From a virus, in IMG/VR virus record IMGVR_UViG_3300027969_000043, positions 104,872 through 168,871 of that record: a stretch of DNA of 64,000 bases; one strand, given 5' to 3'. The notes below the pieces were generated by a model. That model was not told where the DNA came from. It did no database searches and saw only the letters and a list, made by a program, of their open reading frames with translations. Shown in pieces: positions 44,511 to 52,428 of this stretch (positions are counted from its first letter, which is position 1; each line of letters opens with the position of its first letter). A program made the position numbers and the translations under genes.

Positions 44511-45917
44511 TAATTTAACTGAAGGCAACAACTTTTTGAGCCTTTCATAATTATTTTCCCCTATTTGTTCTTTTTTAACTGCTAAACGAAATAACGAACC
44601 ACCATTTGATTTATCTAATTTAGAAATCTCATCAGGAATCTCCGTTATCGGATTACCAATTAGATTTAAAAACGTTAGATTTTTTAAATTACCTATTTCT
44701 CTTGGTAATGCTTTAATTTTATTTTCCGACAATACCAACATCTCTAGGTTTTCAAGCGCCCCAATTGACGGATGCAATTCAACCATACCCGCGTTTGTTA
44801 TTATCAACTGGTCAACATCTTTAAACTTACTAATATCTGGCATTCTAGGAATTTCCCTAGTCATAAATCTAATAACAGGTGTTTTTTCATCCAACAACTC
44901 AAATAAACTCTCACAAAAGCCAAATTTAATTAAGAAATCTAAGTATTTGTTATTATCTAATCCTGTTGAAACCATTTTAGCCATTTCCATCAACTCATCA
45001 TGAAAAAAACTTGAAAGGTTTTCACTTTGGTTAATTACATTTTCAAAAATACTAACATTTTGTGAATTATGCCTGTCCTTTATCTGACCAGTTTCAAAAT
45101 GAATTTGATAGATTTCATTTGATTCATTTTCAAAAAACTTATTGTTTATGATAATGTAAATCTTAGATTTATCACCATTTGGTTTTCTATTGTTTTCGGT
45201 ATAACTCTTAAACATACCATTCTCTGGTTTAGCCGTACACCAGTTAGCAAACTTATCAAACACAACATTAGCATCCCTTACTTTTGGTATAAACAACGTA
45301 AACTTTCTATCTCTGACTGGTATCTCTGCTTGACCTAAATTAACAAACCTTTCCATCATGCTCTCAACTTCACTTGGTTTACGTTCAATAAACGGGTCAA
45401 CAGCATCAAATAATTGCGCTAATGAAACATACTGATTAATATCCGTTGGGTCTTTAATATGTTTTAATATATGAGAAGAGCTGCAAAAATCTTTAAACTT
45501 TTTCTTCCTTTTGTTCGATTCAAATAGCGTAATATATGAACTAGCCTGCGGTAAATCTTCAACAACAAATCTAATAGCTACATGGGTGTTACTACCACCA
45601 GATTTAATCAATCTAGTAAAAACATTTAACATCCATTGAACACATGATTTGTTTGGTGTCGGGTCTGCTTCAATTATTTTGGTGAAAATATCAAAAGATA
45701 TGCTGACATTTTTCTGTATACGACCTTCATTTTTTTTATATGAAACTAAACATAGCAACACATCTGATGAAGTTATATTACTAACTTCAAACTCATCATC
45801 ATTTAACTTTTTTATCTTACGCTCCACAGCTTTGGCGTCTTCTGTCTCGAAAACATCAAATTTTTCAGCTAAAAATGTTAACCTATCTTTTACTATATTT
45901 TTTTTGTCGTCAAACAT
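44508..45917 (-). CDS. Leucine-rich-repeat protein with large N-terminal domain
   Basis: 469 residues from ATG at 45917; a TTG at 45944 lies inside the promoter. The C-terminal ~110 residues are LRRs (LENLEMLVLSENKIKALP, IGNLKNLTFLNLIGNPIT), usually protein-binding. The N-terminal 350 residues are mixed alpha/beta without recognised motif (KSCVQWMLNVFTRLIKSGGS; FTLFIPKVRDANVVFDKFANW). It carries a host-type promoter, so it may act early, for example against host factors. Confidence 0.75.
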   Translation of the reverse strand: MFDDKKNIVKDRLTFLAEKFDVFETEDAKAVERKIKKLNDDEFEVSNITSSDVLLCLVSYKKNEGRIQKNVSISFDIFTKIIEADPTPNKSCVQWMLNVFTRLIKSGGSNTHVAIRFVVEDLPQASSYITLFESNKRKKKFKDFCSSSHILKHIKDPTDINQYVSLAQLFDAVDPFIERKPSEVESMMERFVNLGQAEIPVRDRKFTLFIPKVRDANVVFDKFANWCTAKPENGMFKSYTENNRKPNGDKSKIYIIINNKFFENESNEIYQIHFETGQIKDRHNSQNVSIFENVINQSENLSSFFHDELMEMAKMVSTGLDNNKYLDFLIKFGFCESLFELLDEKTPVIRFMTREIPRMPDISKFKDVDQLIITNAGMVELHPSIGALENLEMLVLSENKIKALPREIGNLKNLTFLNLIGNPITEIPDEISKLDKSNGGSLFRLAVKKEQIGENNYERLKKLLPSVKL

Positions 45918-45933
45918 ATAACCGTATTTATTA

Positions 45934-45965
45934 CAAATATACAAAAACTAAATTGATTATACAAA
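45934..45965 (-). promoter_or_regulatory. Host-type promoter for the LRR gene
   Basis: TTTG, 20 nt, TATATTTG on the minus strand, ending 16 nt before the ATG at 45917. Confidence 0.7.
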
Positions 45966-46310
45966 CTATTCAAAAAATCTTTTGTAAAAATCATCCTCAG
46001 CGTATTCTTCAAGTCTTCGTTTAAGATTCCAAACTAAATAACTTAAATCAGATTCTTTATATCTAGAAATAACATCTAATATGACATGATTTGGGTCCTC
46101 GCCATCGGTTATCCTGTATTTTATTTCTTGGAAATATTTACCCCCGTCGGTATCACATAACTCACTTATTATTAAATTGTAAGTTTCCCATCTAATCTCC
46201 TTATCTTCATCATTTGTTAAAATGACATTATTGATTATTTTTCTGTATTCATTATCTAATGTCGTATGTTTACCCGTCCCAGCTTTTACGATAAAATTAA
46301 AAATCTCCAT
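45966..46310 (-). CDS. Small protein, tandem paralogue of the 46416-46739 product
   Basis: 114 residues. WETYNLIISEL, then EIKYRITDGEDPNHVILDV aligns with the neighbour's WLTYNQVILEL and ELQYKLTDNLDPNEVCIEV, so the two arose by duplication. Acidic, helical, no known domain. The unit has its own ATATTTAT. Confidence 0.62.
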   Translation of the reverse strand: MEIFNFIVKAGTGKHTTLDNEYRKIINNVILTNDEDKEIRWETYNLIISELCDTDGGKYFQEIKYRITDGEDPNHVILDVISRYKESDLSYLVWNLKRRLEEYAEDDFYKRFFE

Positions 46311-46339
46311 AGGTCTAGTTTTTAATAAACGTTATATAC

Positions 46340-46347
46340 ATAAATAT
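46340..46347 (-). promoter_or_regulatory. Late-type promoter motif
   Basis: ATATTTAT on the minus strand, 29 nt before the start at 46310. Confidence 0.48.
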
Positions 46348-46415
46348 CTTTTAAATCTTCATAGGACTAACCCAAATAAAGCTAAAAGGTTAAATTTAAA
46401 TTTTTTCAAAATTTT

Positions 46416-46739
46416 TTAAATGAAATTAATTATTTTGTAATATAGTCTCTCTAATTCGGGTGAACGATGTTTAACATCTTCCATCACCTCTATACAGACC
46501 TCATTCGGGTCAAGATTGTCGGTTAGTTTATATTGTAGTTCTTTGACTTTTAGATTATCTTTAATTGAATGCTTGAGCTCTAAAATGACTTGATTGTAGG
46601 TGAGCCAAGCTTTCTTATTTTTCATGTTACCACCAATTAAAATATCGGTCACCTTATCTTCGTATATGTGCTCTAAATGAGTTTTAAAATCACCATATTC
46701 CGTTCTCAAAGTTTCTTTTATCTTATTCTTGATGTTCAT
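46416..46739 (-). CDS. Small protein, tandem paralogue of the 45966-46310 product
   Basis: 107 residues, helical, sharing the W-x-TYN-x-x-(I/L)-x-EL and TD-x-x-DPN motifs with its neighbour. Starts 6 nt after the preceding stop. Function unknown. Confidence 0.62.
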   Translation of the reverse strand: MNIKNKIKETLRTEYGDFKTHLEHIYEDKVTDILIGGNMKNKKAWLTYNQVILELKHSIKDNLKVKELQYKLTDNLDPNEVCIEVMEDVKHRSPELERLYYKIINFI

Positions 46740-46745
46740 ACCATC

Positions 46746-47084
46746 TTAATTTATAGGCACATTTTTGGTTAGCTGGTTGTTTTTAATATTACCAAACATC
46801 CAATCTTGAATTACTTGTTGGGTAAATGAATCACCCAATTTATATTTCTTTTTAAAATATTCAAATAACTCTTTAGGTGTTATCCCCTCGCCATCAACTT
46901 TAATTTTAATCATTGGTTCTTCCTTATATTCACCGTTCTCCCTCACCACACCAAGCATAGGCTCATAATTCATATCTAAATCAGAAACCAATTCCGCAAC
47001 CAATTTTTGGTGGGTATTGCTCTCATTGATATGATTTAGTATTTTTTTATACTGATTTTCCGTTATAATTAATTTAACACTCAT
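46746..47084 (-). CDS. Small protein with ITENQY leader
   Basis: 112 residues. The N-terminus MSVKLIITENQYKKILNHINE ends in I-N-E21 and shares TENQY-x-KI with the product of 48245-48670. This looks like a second class of processing leader. The rest (KIKVDGEGITPKELFEYFKKKY, FTQQVIQDW) is a small alpha/beta domain without known function. Confidence 0.65.
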   Translation of the reverse strand: MSVKLIITENQYKKILNHINESNTHQKLVAELVSDLDMNYEPMLGVVRENGEYKEEPMIKIKVDGEGITPKELFEYFKKKYKLGDSFTQQVIQDWMFGNIKNNQLTKNVPIN

Positions 47085-47089
47085 ATACC

Positions 47090-47097
47090 ATAAATAT
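47090..47097 (-). promoter_or_regulatory. Late-type promoter motif
   Basis: ATATTTAT on the minus strand, 5 nt before the start at 47084. Confidence 0.5.
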
Positions 47098-47106
47098 CTT
47101 TATAAA

Positions 47107-47134
47107 TAAAAAAGAGCTGTCAAGCAGCTCTTTA
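47107..47134 (-). terminator. Intrinsic terminator after thioredoxin
   Basis: Stem AGAGCTG / CAGCTCT with a T-rich flank, directly after the thioredoxin stop. Confidence 0.82.
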
Positions 47135-47136
47135 AT

Positions 47137-47451
47137 TTAATTTTTAAATTCGTCTATAACGCTTTGTAGAGCTGATTTAGGTACCGCACCCTTTTGTCTG
47201 TAAACCTCAGCACCATCTTTTAAAAAGATAATTGTTGGGATGCTGGTAACACCGTATTTTGCCGATGCTTCTGGGTTGCTAGTAACATCTACCTTGCCAA
47301 TAACAACGTCAGTGTTTTCATTAGCTAATTCGTTAATGATAGGTCCTATCATTCTGCATGGGCCGCACCAAGCCGCCCAAAAATCCATAACAACAAGTTT
47401 TTCACTTGTTAAAACCTCACCAATGTTCTGGTCTGTAATCTCTAATGCCAT
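47137..47451 (-). CDS. trxA: Thioredoxin
   Basis: 104 residues, full-length thioredoxin fold. The active site is W28-C29-G30-P31-C32, with the conserved cis-Pro region TSIPTIIFLKDG. It reduces disulfides and may serve a phage ribonucleotide reductase or polymerase encoded elsewhere; neither is in this window. Upstream, GTATTTAT lies about 47 nt before the start. A terminator follows. Confidence 0.96.
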   Translation of the reverse strand: MALEITDQNIGEVLTSEKLVVMDFWAAWCGPCRMIGPIINELANENTDVVIGKVDVTSNPEASAKYGVTSIPTIIFLKDGAEVYRQKGAVPKSALQSVIDEFKN

Positions 47452-47499
47452 AATTTAATTTTTGTTTAATATAATTTTATTGTTCTGAAAATAAATACC

Positions 47500-47808
47500 T
47501 CAATTTAATGAGTTTTTAAAATATTCGTTGATTAACCTTATAGGTCTTTCAAATTCTCTAAATTTTTCCTCTATAAAGTATTCCTTGATATAATCACCAC
47601 TCTCGTTGTATTCCAACCCGTATATTTTTCTGATATAATCAAATATATCCATAATTCTATGACTATCCGCATAATCCATTTCTTCCAATAAAATAGAATT
47701 CTTTATACCGTTACAAAAAGCGGTATACGTCATATAGTTTGTTTTTTCAAACAATTCATATGATTTCTCACATATACTATAATAAATATAATTTTTTAAA
47801 TTGTCCAT
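47500..47808 (-). CDS. Small helical protein
   Basis: 102 residues, acidic, Tyr- and Glu-rich, predicted all-helical (IYYSICEKSYELFEKTNYMTY). Divergent from the 47836-48084 gene with a shared palindromic promoter. Not recognised. Confidence 0.6.
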   Translation of the reverse strand: MDNLKNYIYYSICEKSYELFEKTNYMTYTAFCNGIKNSILLEEMDYADSHRIMDIFDYIRKIYGLEYNESGDYIKEYFIEEKFREFERPIRLINEYFKNSLN

Positions 47809-47817
47809 TTTATATTA

Positions 47818-47831
47818 GATAAATATTTATC
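47818..47831. promoter_or_regulatory. Palindromic divergent late-type promoter
   Basis: GATAAATATTTATC is a perfect palindrome presenting ATATTTAT on both strands, 5 nt from the plus start (47836) and 10 nt from the minus start (47808). Confidence 0.5.
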
Positions 47832-47835
47832 ATAT

Positions 47836-48084
47836 ATGATAGAATTGCAAGAACAAGAATTAATGCTAAAATTTCTTAAAAAGAATTTTCCTGTTTATAG
47901 GTTAAAAAATGGTCTAAGATTTAAAAGGACAATAATACTTGAAACTGGAGAATCGTACTTATTAAGCAACAAGGATTCGGTTAATGACCTGTATTTTAAA
48001 TTATACGATGTACTTAGAACCGTATTTAATACCGATAAAAATACGAATAAATTTGTTTTAGATAAATTTTTAAACGTAAAATAA
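47836..48084 (+). CDS. Small basic protein
   Basis: 82 residues, basic, with YRLKNGLRFKRTIILETGESY in the centre. It overlaps the convergent 48026-48190 gene by 59 nt at the 3' ends, so at least one of the two ends may be misjudged. No family known. Confidence 0.55.
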   Translation: MIELQEQELMLKFLKKNFPVYRLKNGLRFKRTIILETGESYLLSNKDSVNDLYFKLYDVLRTVFNTDKNTNKFVLDKFLNVK

Positions 48085-48190
48085 TATTAGTTCTAATAAA
48101 ACTAACTAGTGGTATTATACCTAAAAAGTACAATATATTTGGGTGTCCATCTCCGCACAGCCCAAATGAATGCTTTAAAATTTCTATCAT
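48026..48190 (-). CDS. Small hydrophobic protein with CGDGHPN motif
   Basis: 54 residues from ATG at 48190: HSFGLCGDGHPNILYFLGII then a hydrophobic stretch PLVSFIRTNIIL and a basic/aromatic tail. A host-type promoter (TTTG, 20 nt, TATCTTTG) ends 15 nt before the ATG, which supports the gene despite its overlap with a convergent frame. Likely a small membrane-associated early protein. Confidence 0.55.
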   Translation of the reverse strand: MIEILKHSFGLCGDGHPNILYFLGIIPLVSFIRTNIILRLKIYLKQIYSYFYRY

Positions 48191-48205
48191 TTTATTTTTT
48201 TGCAA

Positions 48206-48237
48206 CAAAGATACAAATTTTTGACACAAAAAACAAA
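48206..48237 (-). promoter_or_regulatory. Host-type promoter
   Basis: TTTG, 20 nt, TATCTTTG on the minus strand, upstream of the small gene starting at 48190. Confidence 0.7.
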
Positions 48238-48244
48238 TTTTTTC

Positions 48245-48670
48245 TTAAATTTCTAGCGGTTTAATATTATTAAACTGAGCCGTTATATTGAAATCTTCTT
48301 GGTAATCTTGAATCTCTTCCAATTTGTCTAATATTAATGTAAGGTTTGTAGCTTTATCCGTAACAACATCTGCCATATCATATATTGCCGATTCTATTTC
48401 GCCATCATCGTCCTGTCCGTACATGCTCATGAACTGTTTTCTTGCTTTATACATAAAATCCTCAATACTATACACAATCTTGCCAAGATTTTTTATGTTT
48501 ATGTTCATAGATAAGATATCACCAACACTCTCAAATGTAATTTTTGAATATATTTTATCCAGTTCAGCAGATTTTTCATTACACAATTGCTTAAATTTGG
48601 CTAATTGGTCTTCGCTCTCCTTTATAAGCCTAATTTTATTATACTGATTTTCAGTTACTTTTATTTTCAT
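48245..48670 (-). CDS. Helical protein with ITENQY-type leader
   Basis: 141 residues from ATG at 48670; the frame is open upstream but across the promoter. MKIKVTENQYNKIRLIKE18-SED shares TENQY-x-KI and a terminal (I/L)-x-E with the 46746 product. The rest is acidic and helical (SAELDKIYSKITFESVGDIL). Function unknown. Confidence 0.62.
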   Translation of the reverse strand: MKIKVTENQYNKIRLIKESEDQLAKFKQLCNEKSAELDKIYSKITFESVGDILSMNINIKNLGKIVYSIEDFMYKARKQFMSMYGQDDDGEIESAIYDMADVVTDKATNLTLILDKLEEIQDYQEDFNITAQFNNIKPLEI

Positions 48671-48685
48671 TTTCTTTATTTTAAT

Positions 48686-48693
48686 ATAAATAT
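48686..48693 (-). promoter_or_regulatory. Late-type promoter motif
   Basis: ATATTTAT on the minus strand, 15 nt before the start at 48670. Confidence 0.5.
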
Positions 48694-48731
48694 ATTTGAC
48701 AATCACAAAAATATTTAGTATATTTTAGCAT

Positions 48732-49226
48732 ATGGCTAATTACAATTTTAATAAAGACCTTATACTAGGTGAAGAAGGTGAAGAAGTTATAATAAAAGAC
48801 CTGCTAACGATGGGCGCTAATTATGACTCAAACAATAAAAATAACACACATGACGTTATCGTTACCTATTTAGGTAGAAAAATTAGTTATGAGTGTAAAA
48901 CAGATTTCTTTGATGATACTGGTAATATGTTTATTGAAACATCTTGTCGTGGTAAAGAATCAGGTATATCGGTAACAAAAGCCGATTGGTTTGTAACATA
49001 CTTTAAAGTATTAAATGAAATCTGGTACATCAAAACGGCTAAATTAAAAGAAATCTTAAGTAGCCATGACCATAAAAAAGCTACCCAAAGCGGTGACCTT
49101 GGTAGCGATACCGAAGGTGTCCTTCTAAATAAAAACATGTTTCGTGACGATTTTATTGTTAGACATGCGACAAAACATATTGAAATCATTAAAAAATGGC
49201 AAAAAAAGTACAAGAGCCAAAACTAA
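48732..49226 (+). CDS. PD-(D/E)xK-like nuclease
   Basis: 164 residues. GEEGEEVIIKDLL (Glu16-19), then THDVIVTYLGRKISYECKTD with Asp41 and E54-C-K56, fit the E...D...ExK arrangement of restriction-like and resolvase-like nucleases. A TKADWFVTYF segment follows, as in many such enzymes. Target unknown; may be a DNA-repair or resolving nuclease. It overlaps the HNH gene by 31 nt, so the two are coupled. Confidence 0.7.
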   Translation: MANYNFNKDLILGEEGEEVIIKDLLTMGANYDSNNKNNTHDVIVTYLGRKISYECKTDFFDDTGNMFIETSCRGKESGISVTKADWFVTYFKVLNEIWYIKTAKLKEILSSHDHKKATQSGDLGSDTEGVLLNKNMFRDDFIVRHATKHIEIIKKWQKKYKSQN

Positions 49227-49774
49227 TCGTAGAACTAATACCTAAAACTTGCCAATACTCAAATGTCAGAACCACACTCAAAAAAAAAGAATGGGATAAA
49301 ATACGATTAATCGTATACGAAAAAGCTGGACATAAATGTGAAATATGTCACCAAACTGGTTTAGAACAAGGTTATCGACATAAATTAGAATGTCACGAAA
49401 TCTGGAAATATAACGACACAAAAAAAATACAAAAACTTGTTGGTCTTATAGCACTATGCCCACTATGCCACCAAGTAAAACATATCGGAAGAACCTCATT
49501 CATTGGCAAACAAAAAATAGCGCTAGATAGACTATCCAATATAAACAAATGGAATCTAGAAGAAGTTACACAACACGTAGCTGAAGCCTATGAAAAAAAT
49601 AAAGAAAGGTCCAATTTTGATTGGACCCTTGATATATCTTTATTGAAAAAATCACCCTATAATATTGTTATCAATTCAACAGAAACTCGTAAATACGAAA
49701 AAGTTAAATACAAAAAACGTAAATATATAAAAAAGAAAACCGCTAAAAGAAAAAGACCAAAGAAAAAAAATTAG
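49196..49774 (+). CDS. HNH-family nuclease
   Basis: 192 residues. CEICHQTGLEQGYRHKLECHEIW, then LCPLCHQVKHIG, form an HNH core with two CxxC zinc pairs. The C-terminal 35 residues are almost only Lys/Arg/Thr/Pro, a nucleic-acid binding tail. It begins inside the preceding nuclease gene. Likely a homing or DNA-processing nuclease. Confidence 0.85.
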   Translation: MAKKVQEPKLIVELIPKTCQYSNVRTTLKKKEWDKIRLIVYEKAGHKCEICHQTGLEQGYRHKLECHEIWKYNDTKKIQKLVGLIALCPLCHQVKHIGRTSFIGKQKIALDRLSNINKWNLEEVTQHVAEAYEKNKERSNFDWTLDISLLKKSPYNIVINSTETRKYEKVKYKKRKYIKKKTAKRKRPKKKN

Positions 49775-50001
49775 CCTTTATTGCTAGCAGGTATGCTCTT
49801 AAATAATATACCAAAAAGGGTATAAAGTGCAAACGATTCCCAATAGCTAATTGCTGGCAATTGGAAAATATCTACAATAACCCAATTCCATAACCACATC
49901 ACTGGAAAGGCCAACAATAACGCCGCGCCAAATAATCCAATGGTAACAAGCGCTAACGCACCTAAAAAAACTCCTAAATACTGTAATAAATTTCTTTTCA
50001 T
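49771..50001 (-). CDS. Small two-helix membrane protein (holin candidate)
   Basis: 76 residues from ATG at 50001; upstream codons belong to a longer but less likely frame. Two hydrophobic helices (LGVFLGALALVTIGLFGAALLLAF and a later SYWESFALYTLFGILF) and basic ends give the topology of a class II-like holin. Next gene upstream is a small lipoprotein, as in some lysis cassettes. Function inferred from topology only. It overlaps the convergent HNH stop by 4 nt. Confidence 0.55.
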   Translation of the reverse strand: MKRNLLQYLGVFLGALALVTIGLFGAALLLAFPVMWLWNWVIVDIFQLPAISYWESFALYTLFGILFKSIPASNKG

Positions 50002-50011
50002 TTTTTTAATT

Positions 50012-50185
50012 TTATTTTTTATCATTATTAATAATTGATTTATATCTAATACTGTCTTCTTTTGTAAATTCCACAATTTTCCACACTTTTGGATTAAATG
50101 TAAAATTTATATTTTCTTTTTTAACTGTTGTCATTGATGGTTTACATGCTGTAAACAACAAAGCAATTAATAATAATTTTTTCAT
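50012..50185 (-). CDS. Small lipoprotein
   Basis: 57 residues from ATG at 50185. MKKLLLIALLFTAC is a lipoprotein signal with the lipobox L-F-T-A-C14, followed by a short polar tail. Adjacent to the membrane protein gene, it may be an inner or outer spanin-like or immunity lipoprotein. Confidence 0.6.
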   Translation of the reverse strand: MKKLLLIALLFTACKPSMTTVKKENINFTFNPKVWKIVEFTKEDSIRYKSIINNDKK

Positions 50186-50219
50186 AATTTTTTTTATAAA
50201 TGTGTAAAGCAAAACCCTA

Positions 50220-50486
50220 CTAATATGTAAACTCGTATTCAGAATTACCAGTTTTAAACTTAACGTAGCCATCCCGCTCCTCCAATATCTCAGTAACTGT
50301 TGTTGTTAGCCAATAATCTTGACCCGAATAACTTCTAGCCGTTACAGCGCCAACCAATAAACTACACCCAATCGTTGGTCTGTTGCCAACAACCTCTTTA
50401 AATGTGCCATCTTCATTCCAAGATATTGCTTCAACCCTAGAACCAGAATCACCAGCACCATCTCGTAAACGTTTTAAATTTGCCAT
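50220..50486 (-). CDS. Small beta-rich protein
   Basis: 88 residues: GAGDSGSRVEAISWNEDGTFKEV then TIGCSLLVGAVTARS and a C-terminal beta hairpin (YVKFKTGNSEYEFTY). No signal or membrane helix. Divergent from the nucleotidyltransferase gene. Not recognised. Confidence 0.62.
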   Translation of the reverse strand: MANLKRLRDGAGDSGSRVEAISWNEDGTFKEVVGNRPTIGCSLLVGAVTARSYSGQDYWLTTTVTEILEERDGYVKFKTGNSEYEFTY

Positions 50487-50532
50487 GATATAATTTTTGT
50501 GTAAATATACGCACTTTCTTTATAAAATGCAA

Positions 50533-50540
50533 ATATTTAT
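50533..50540 (+). promoter_or_regulatory. Late-type promoter motif that decides the nucleotidyltransferase start
   Basis: ATATTTAT, 10 nt before a GTG at 50551. It lies inside longer start alternatives (ATG 50527), which favours the GTG start. Confidence 0.48.
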
Positions 50541-50550
50541 AATAAAAACT

Positions 50551-51405
50551 GTGATATTTTATAAAAACATATTATTAGAAGCTGACGACGTTATTAAACG
50601 CCCAATATTTCATTTTACGGAATTAACAGGTATGTATGAAACGGCTATGAAAGGGTTGGATACAGAACTAAACATTCCAAAGGATGTGTTTAAAAGTTTC
50701 CAAATAAAAGATGAACTATACCCAAAAATGTGGGCAAATGAACAACTTAAACCAGAAATTAGAAAACAATTACTCAAAATAGCTGTAGATTTTTTTACAA
50801 AATTAGAATTACCAGATGAAATAAAACTAAAAGATGTCTTGTTGGTCGGCAGCCTAGCTAATTATAATTGGTCCGAATACTCAGATGTTGATATGCATCT
50901 TGTTGTTGATTTCTCACAATTTAAAGAAGATGAAGAATTTATAAAAAAATTCTTTGACGCACAAAAAAATCTTTATAATATAAAACACGACATCAAAATC
51001 GCTGGCCATGACGTAGAAGTCTACGTACAAGACAAAAACGACAAGGTACACGCTGGCGGCATATACTCATTGCCTAAAGATAATTGGGTACGTATGCCTA
51101 TTAAAAATAGATTTACAGTTGATAGAAAAAATGTTAAACTAAAGGTAGATAAGTTCTTTGATAAAATCAAAAGCATTGAAAACACTTACAAAAAAGAAAA
51201 TTATAAAGACGTAATCACTAAAATAGACGCACTAAAAGACTCGATAAAAAAAATGAGACAGGCTGGATTAGAAAAAGGTGGGGAGTACTCAATAGAAAAT
51301 ATTGTCTTTAAAGTGCTAAGAAGAACCGATTTTATGGAACTTCTAGATACATATAAAAATAAATCTTACGATAAAATGGTAAGTGTAAACGAAGAACAAC
51401 CATGA
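50551..51405 (+). CDS. Nucleotidyltransferase-like protein with predicted capsid-targeting leader
   Basis: 284 residues from GTG at 50551; alternatives are ATG 50527 or TTG-like starts upstream. VGSLANYNWSEYSDVDMHLVV (about 99-119) is the GS-x(10)-D-x-D core of the MNT/Pol-beta nucleotidyltransferase superfamily. The leader MIFYKNILLE10-ADD is a short (I/L)-x-E form, close in length to T4 IPIII. Such enzymes can AMPylate or nucleotidylate targets, including tRNA or toxins. The target here is unknown. Four-nt overlap with the next gene (ATGA). Confidence 0.75.
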   Translation: MIFYKNILLEADDVIKRPIFHFTELTGMYETAMKGLDTELNIPKDVFKSFQIKDELYPKMWANEQLKPEIRKQLLKIAVDFFTKLELPDEIKLKDVLLVGSLANYNWSEYSDVDMHLVVDFSQFKEDEEFIKKFFDAQKNLYNIKHDIKIAGHDVEVYVQDKNDKVHAGGIYSLPKDNWVRMPIKNRFTVDRKNVKLKVDKFFDKIKSIENTYKKENYKDVITKIDALKDSIKKMRQAGLEKGGEYSIENIVFKVLRRTDFMELLDTYKNKSYDKMVSVNEEQP

Positions 51406-52424
51406 AAAATCTTATTTTAGAAAAATTACATATATTGCTTGAAGATAAGGGCTATAGGATTGCACCCCAAGACTACGGTGCGGAATTTAGACAAACTGGC
51501 TCAGGTAAGTCTATGACTGGTATTCCAAACAAAAATGTTATCTCTGACGAAAAACTTAATCAAGTAATGGCTCAATTAGCCCTAGCAAAAGAAATATCTC
51601 TAAAATATAAAAGAGCTTGGGATAAAGGTGAAGAAGGCATTTTCGTAAATTGGATGGGTAGAAAAATGCTTATGAGAATTCCTAAAGAACTTAGAACAGC
51701 TACAGACCCTAACGGAAGACCAGTAGACTATTCTAACTACTTTAATATCGCAACAATTGGTGATGGCGGATTCCAATACAAATTATACCCAAACGGAAAT
51801 ATACTAGGTGGTGTTGTACAATCTAGACCAGATATGGCCGATAGACCAAATTTAACTGGCGCCGTAGATGCTGGATATGACAAAACATTTGACGATAGAA
51901 TCAAATACTTTTTTGTTAAAGCTGGTATCATGGGCAAATATAAAGAAGAAGCTGGCAGATTCGCTAGCGTATTGGACACACCTGCCATAGACGCATCTGT
52001 TAAAGTACGTGTAATATTCCATGACGAAATACTAGACTTTCTTACCAAAGATAAAGGTGCAGCACAATATACCGCAGATAAAAAAGGTGCCGAAATAGCA
52101 AACAAAATGGAATTCGAAAAGAAATTAGAAAAGATTAGAAAAGACGCTGAAATCGCAATCGGTAAACCAGTTTATGGTAGCAAAACTTGGATGGACTTTA
52201 AAGATAAGCTTAAAATCATGTTTGATAACCCAGAAGAACAAAAGGCTATGGATATCAACCAAATGACCAAAGATTTTATTAAACAATATCAAGAAACCAA
52301 TACCGTTCTATATAAAGGTAAACAACAAATAACCATGGACCCAGACGAAGAAGCAGAATGGGAAAAAGAACAAAAAGAAAAATTAGCTAGAATAACAGCT
52401 GCTAAAGCTAGAATGAAAAAATAA
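51402..52424 (+). CDS. Protein with predicted capsid-targeting leader, unknown function
   Basis: 340 residues. Leader MKNLILEKLHILLE14-DKG matches the processing motif. The middle (GGFQYKLYPNGNILGGVVQ, ARVIFHDEILDFLTK region) is mixed alpha/beta. The C-terminal third is charged helix (AEWEKEQKEKLARITAAKARM). No family recognised. Coupled with the nucleotidyltransferase gene, suggesting a joint role. Confidence 0.68.
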   Translation: MKNLILEKLHILLEDKGYRIAPQDYGAEFRQTGSGKSMTGIPNKNVISDEKLNQVMAQLALAKEISLKYKRAWDKGEEGIFVNWMGRKMLMRIPKELRTATDPNGRPVDYSNYFNIATIGDGGFQYKLYPNGNILGGVVQSRPDMADRPNLTGAVDAGYDKTFDDRIKYFFVKAGIMGKYKEEAGRFASVLDTPAIDASVKVRVIFHDEILDFLTKDKGAAQYTADKKGAEIANKMEFEKKLEKIRKDAEIAIGKPVYGSKTWMDFKDKLKIMFDNPEEQKAMDINQMTKDFIKQYQETNTVLYKGKQQITMDPDEEAEWEKEQKEKLARITAAKARMKK

Positions 52425-52428
52425 ACAT

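Noticed and set aside
44398-44513. Plus-strand frame MTIKQIQSVNNTII
   Set aside because: Runs through the terminator hairpin and has no promoter. Likely spurious.
50497-50550. Longer N-terminus of the nucleotidyltransferase
   Set aside because: Would place ATATTTAT inside the gene. The GTG start gives the usual motif-to-start spacing and a 10-residue leader, though ATG 50527 remains possible.
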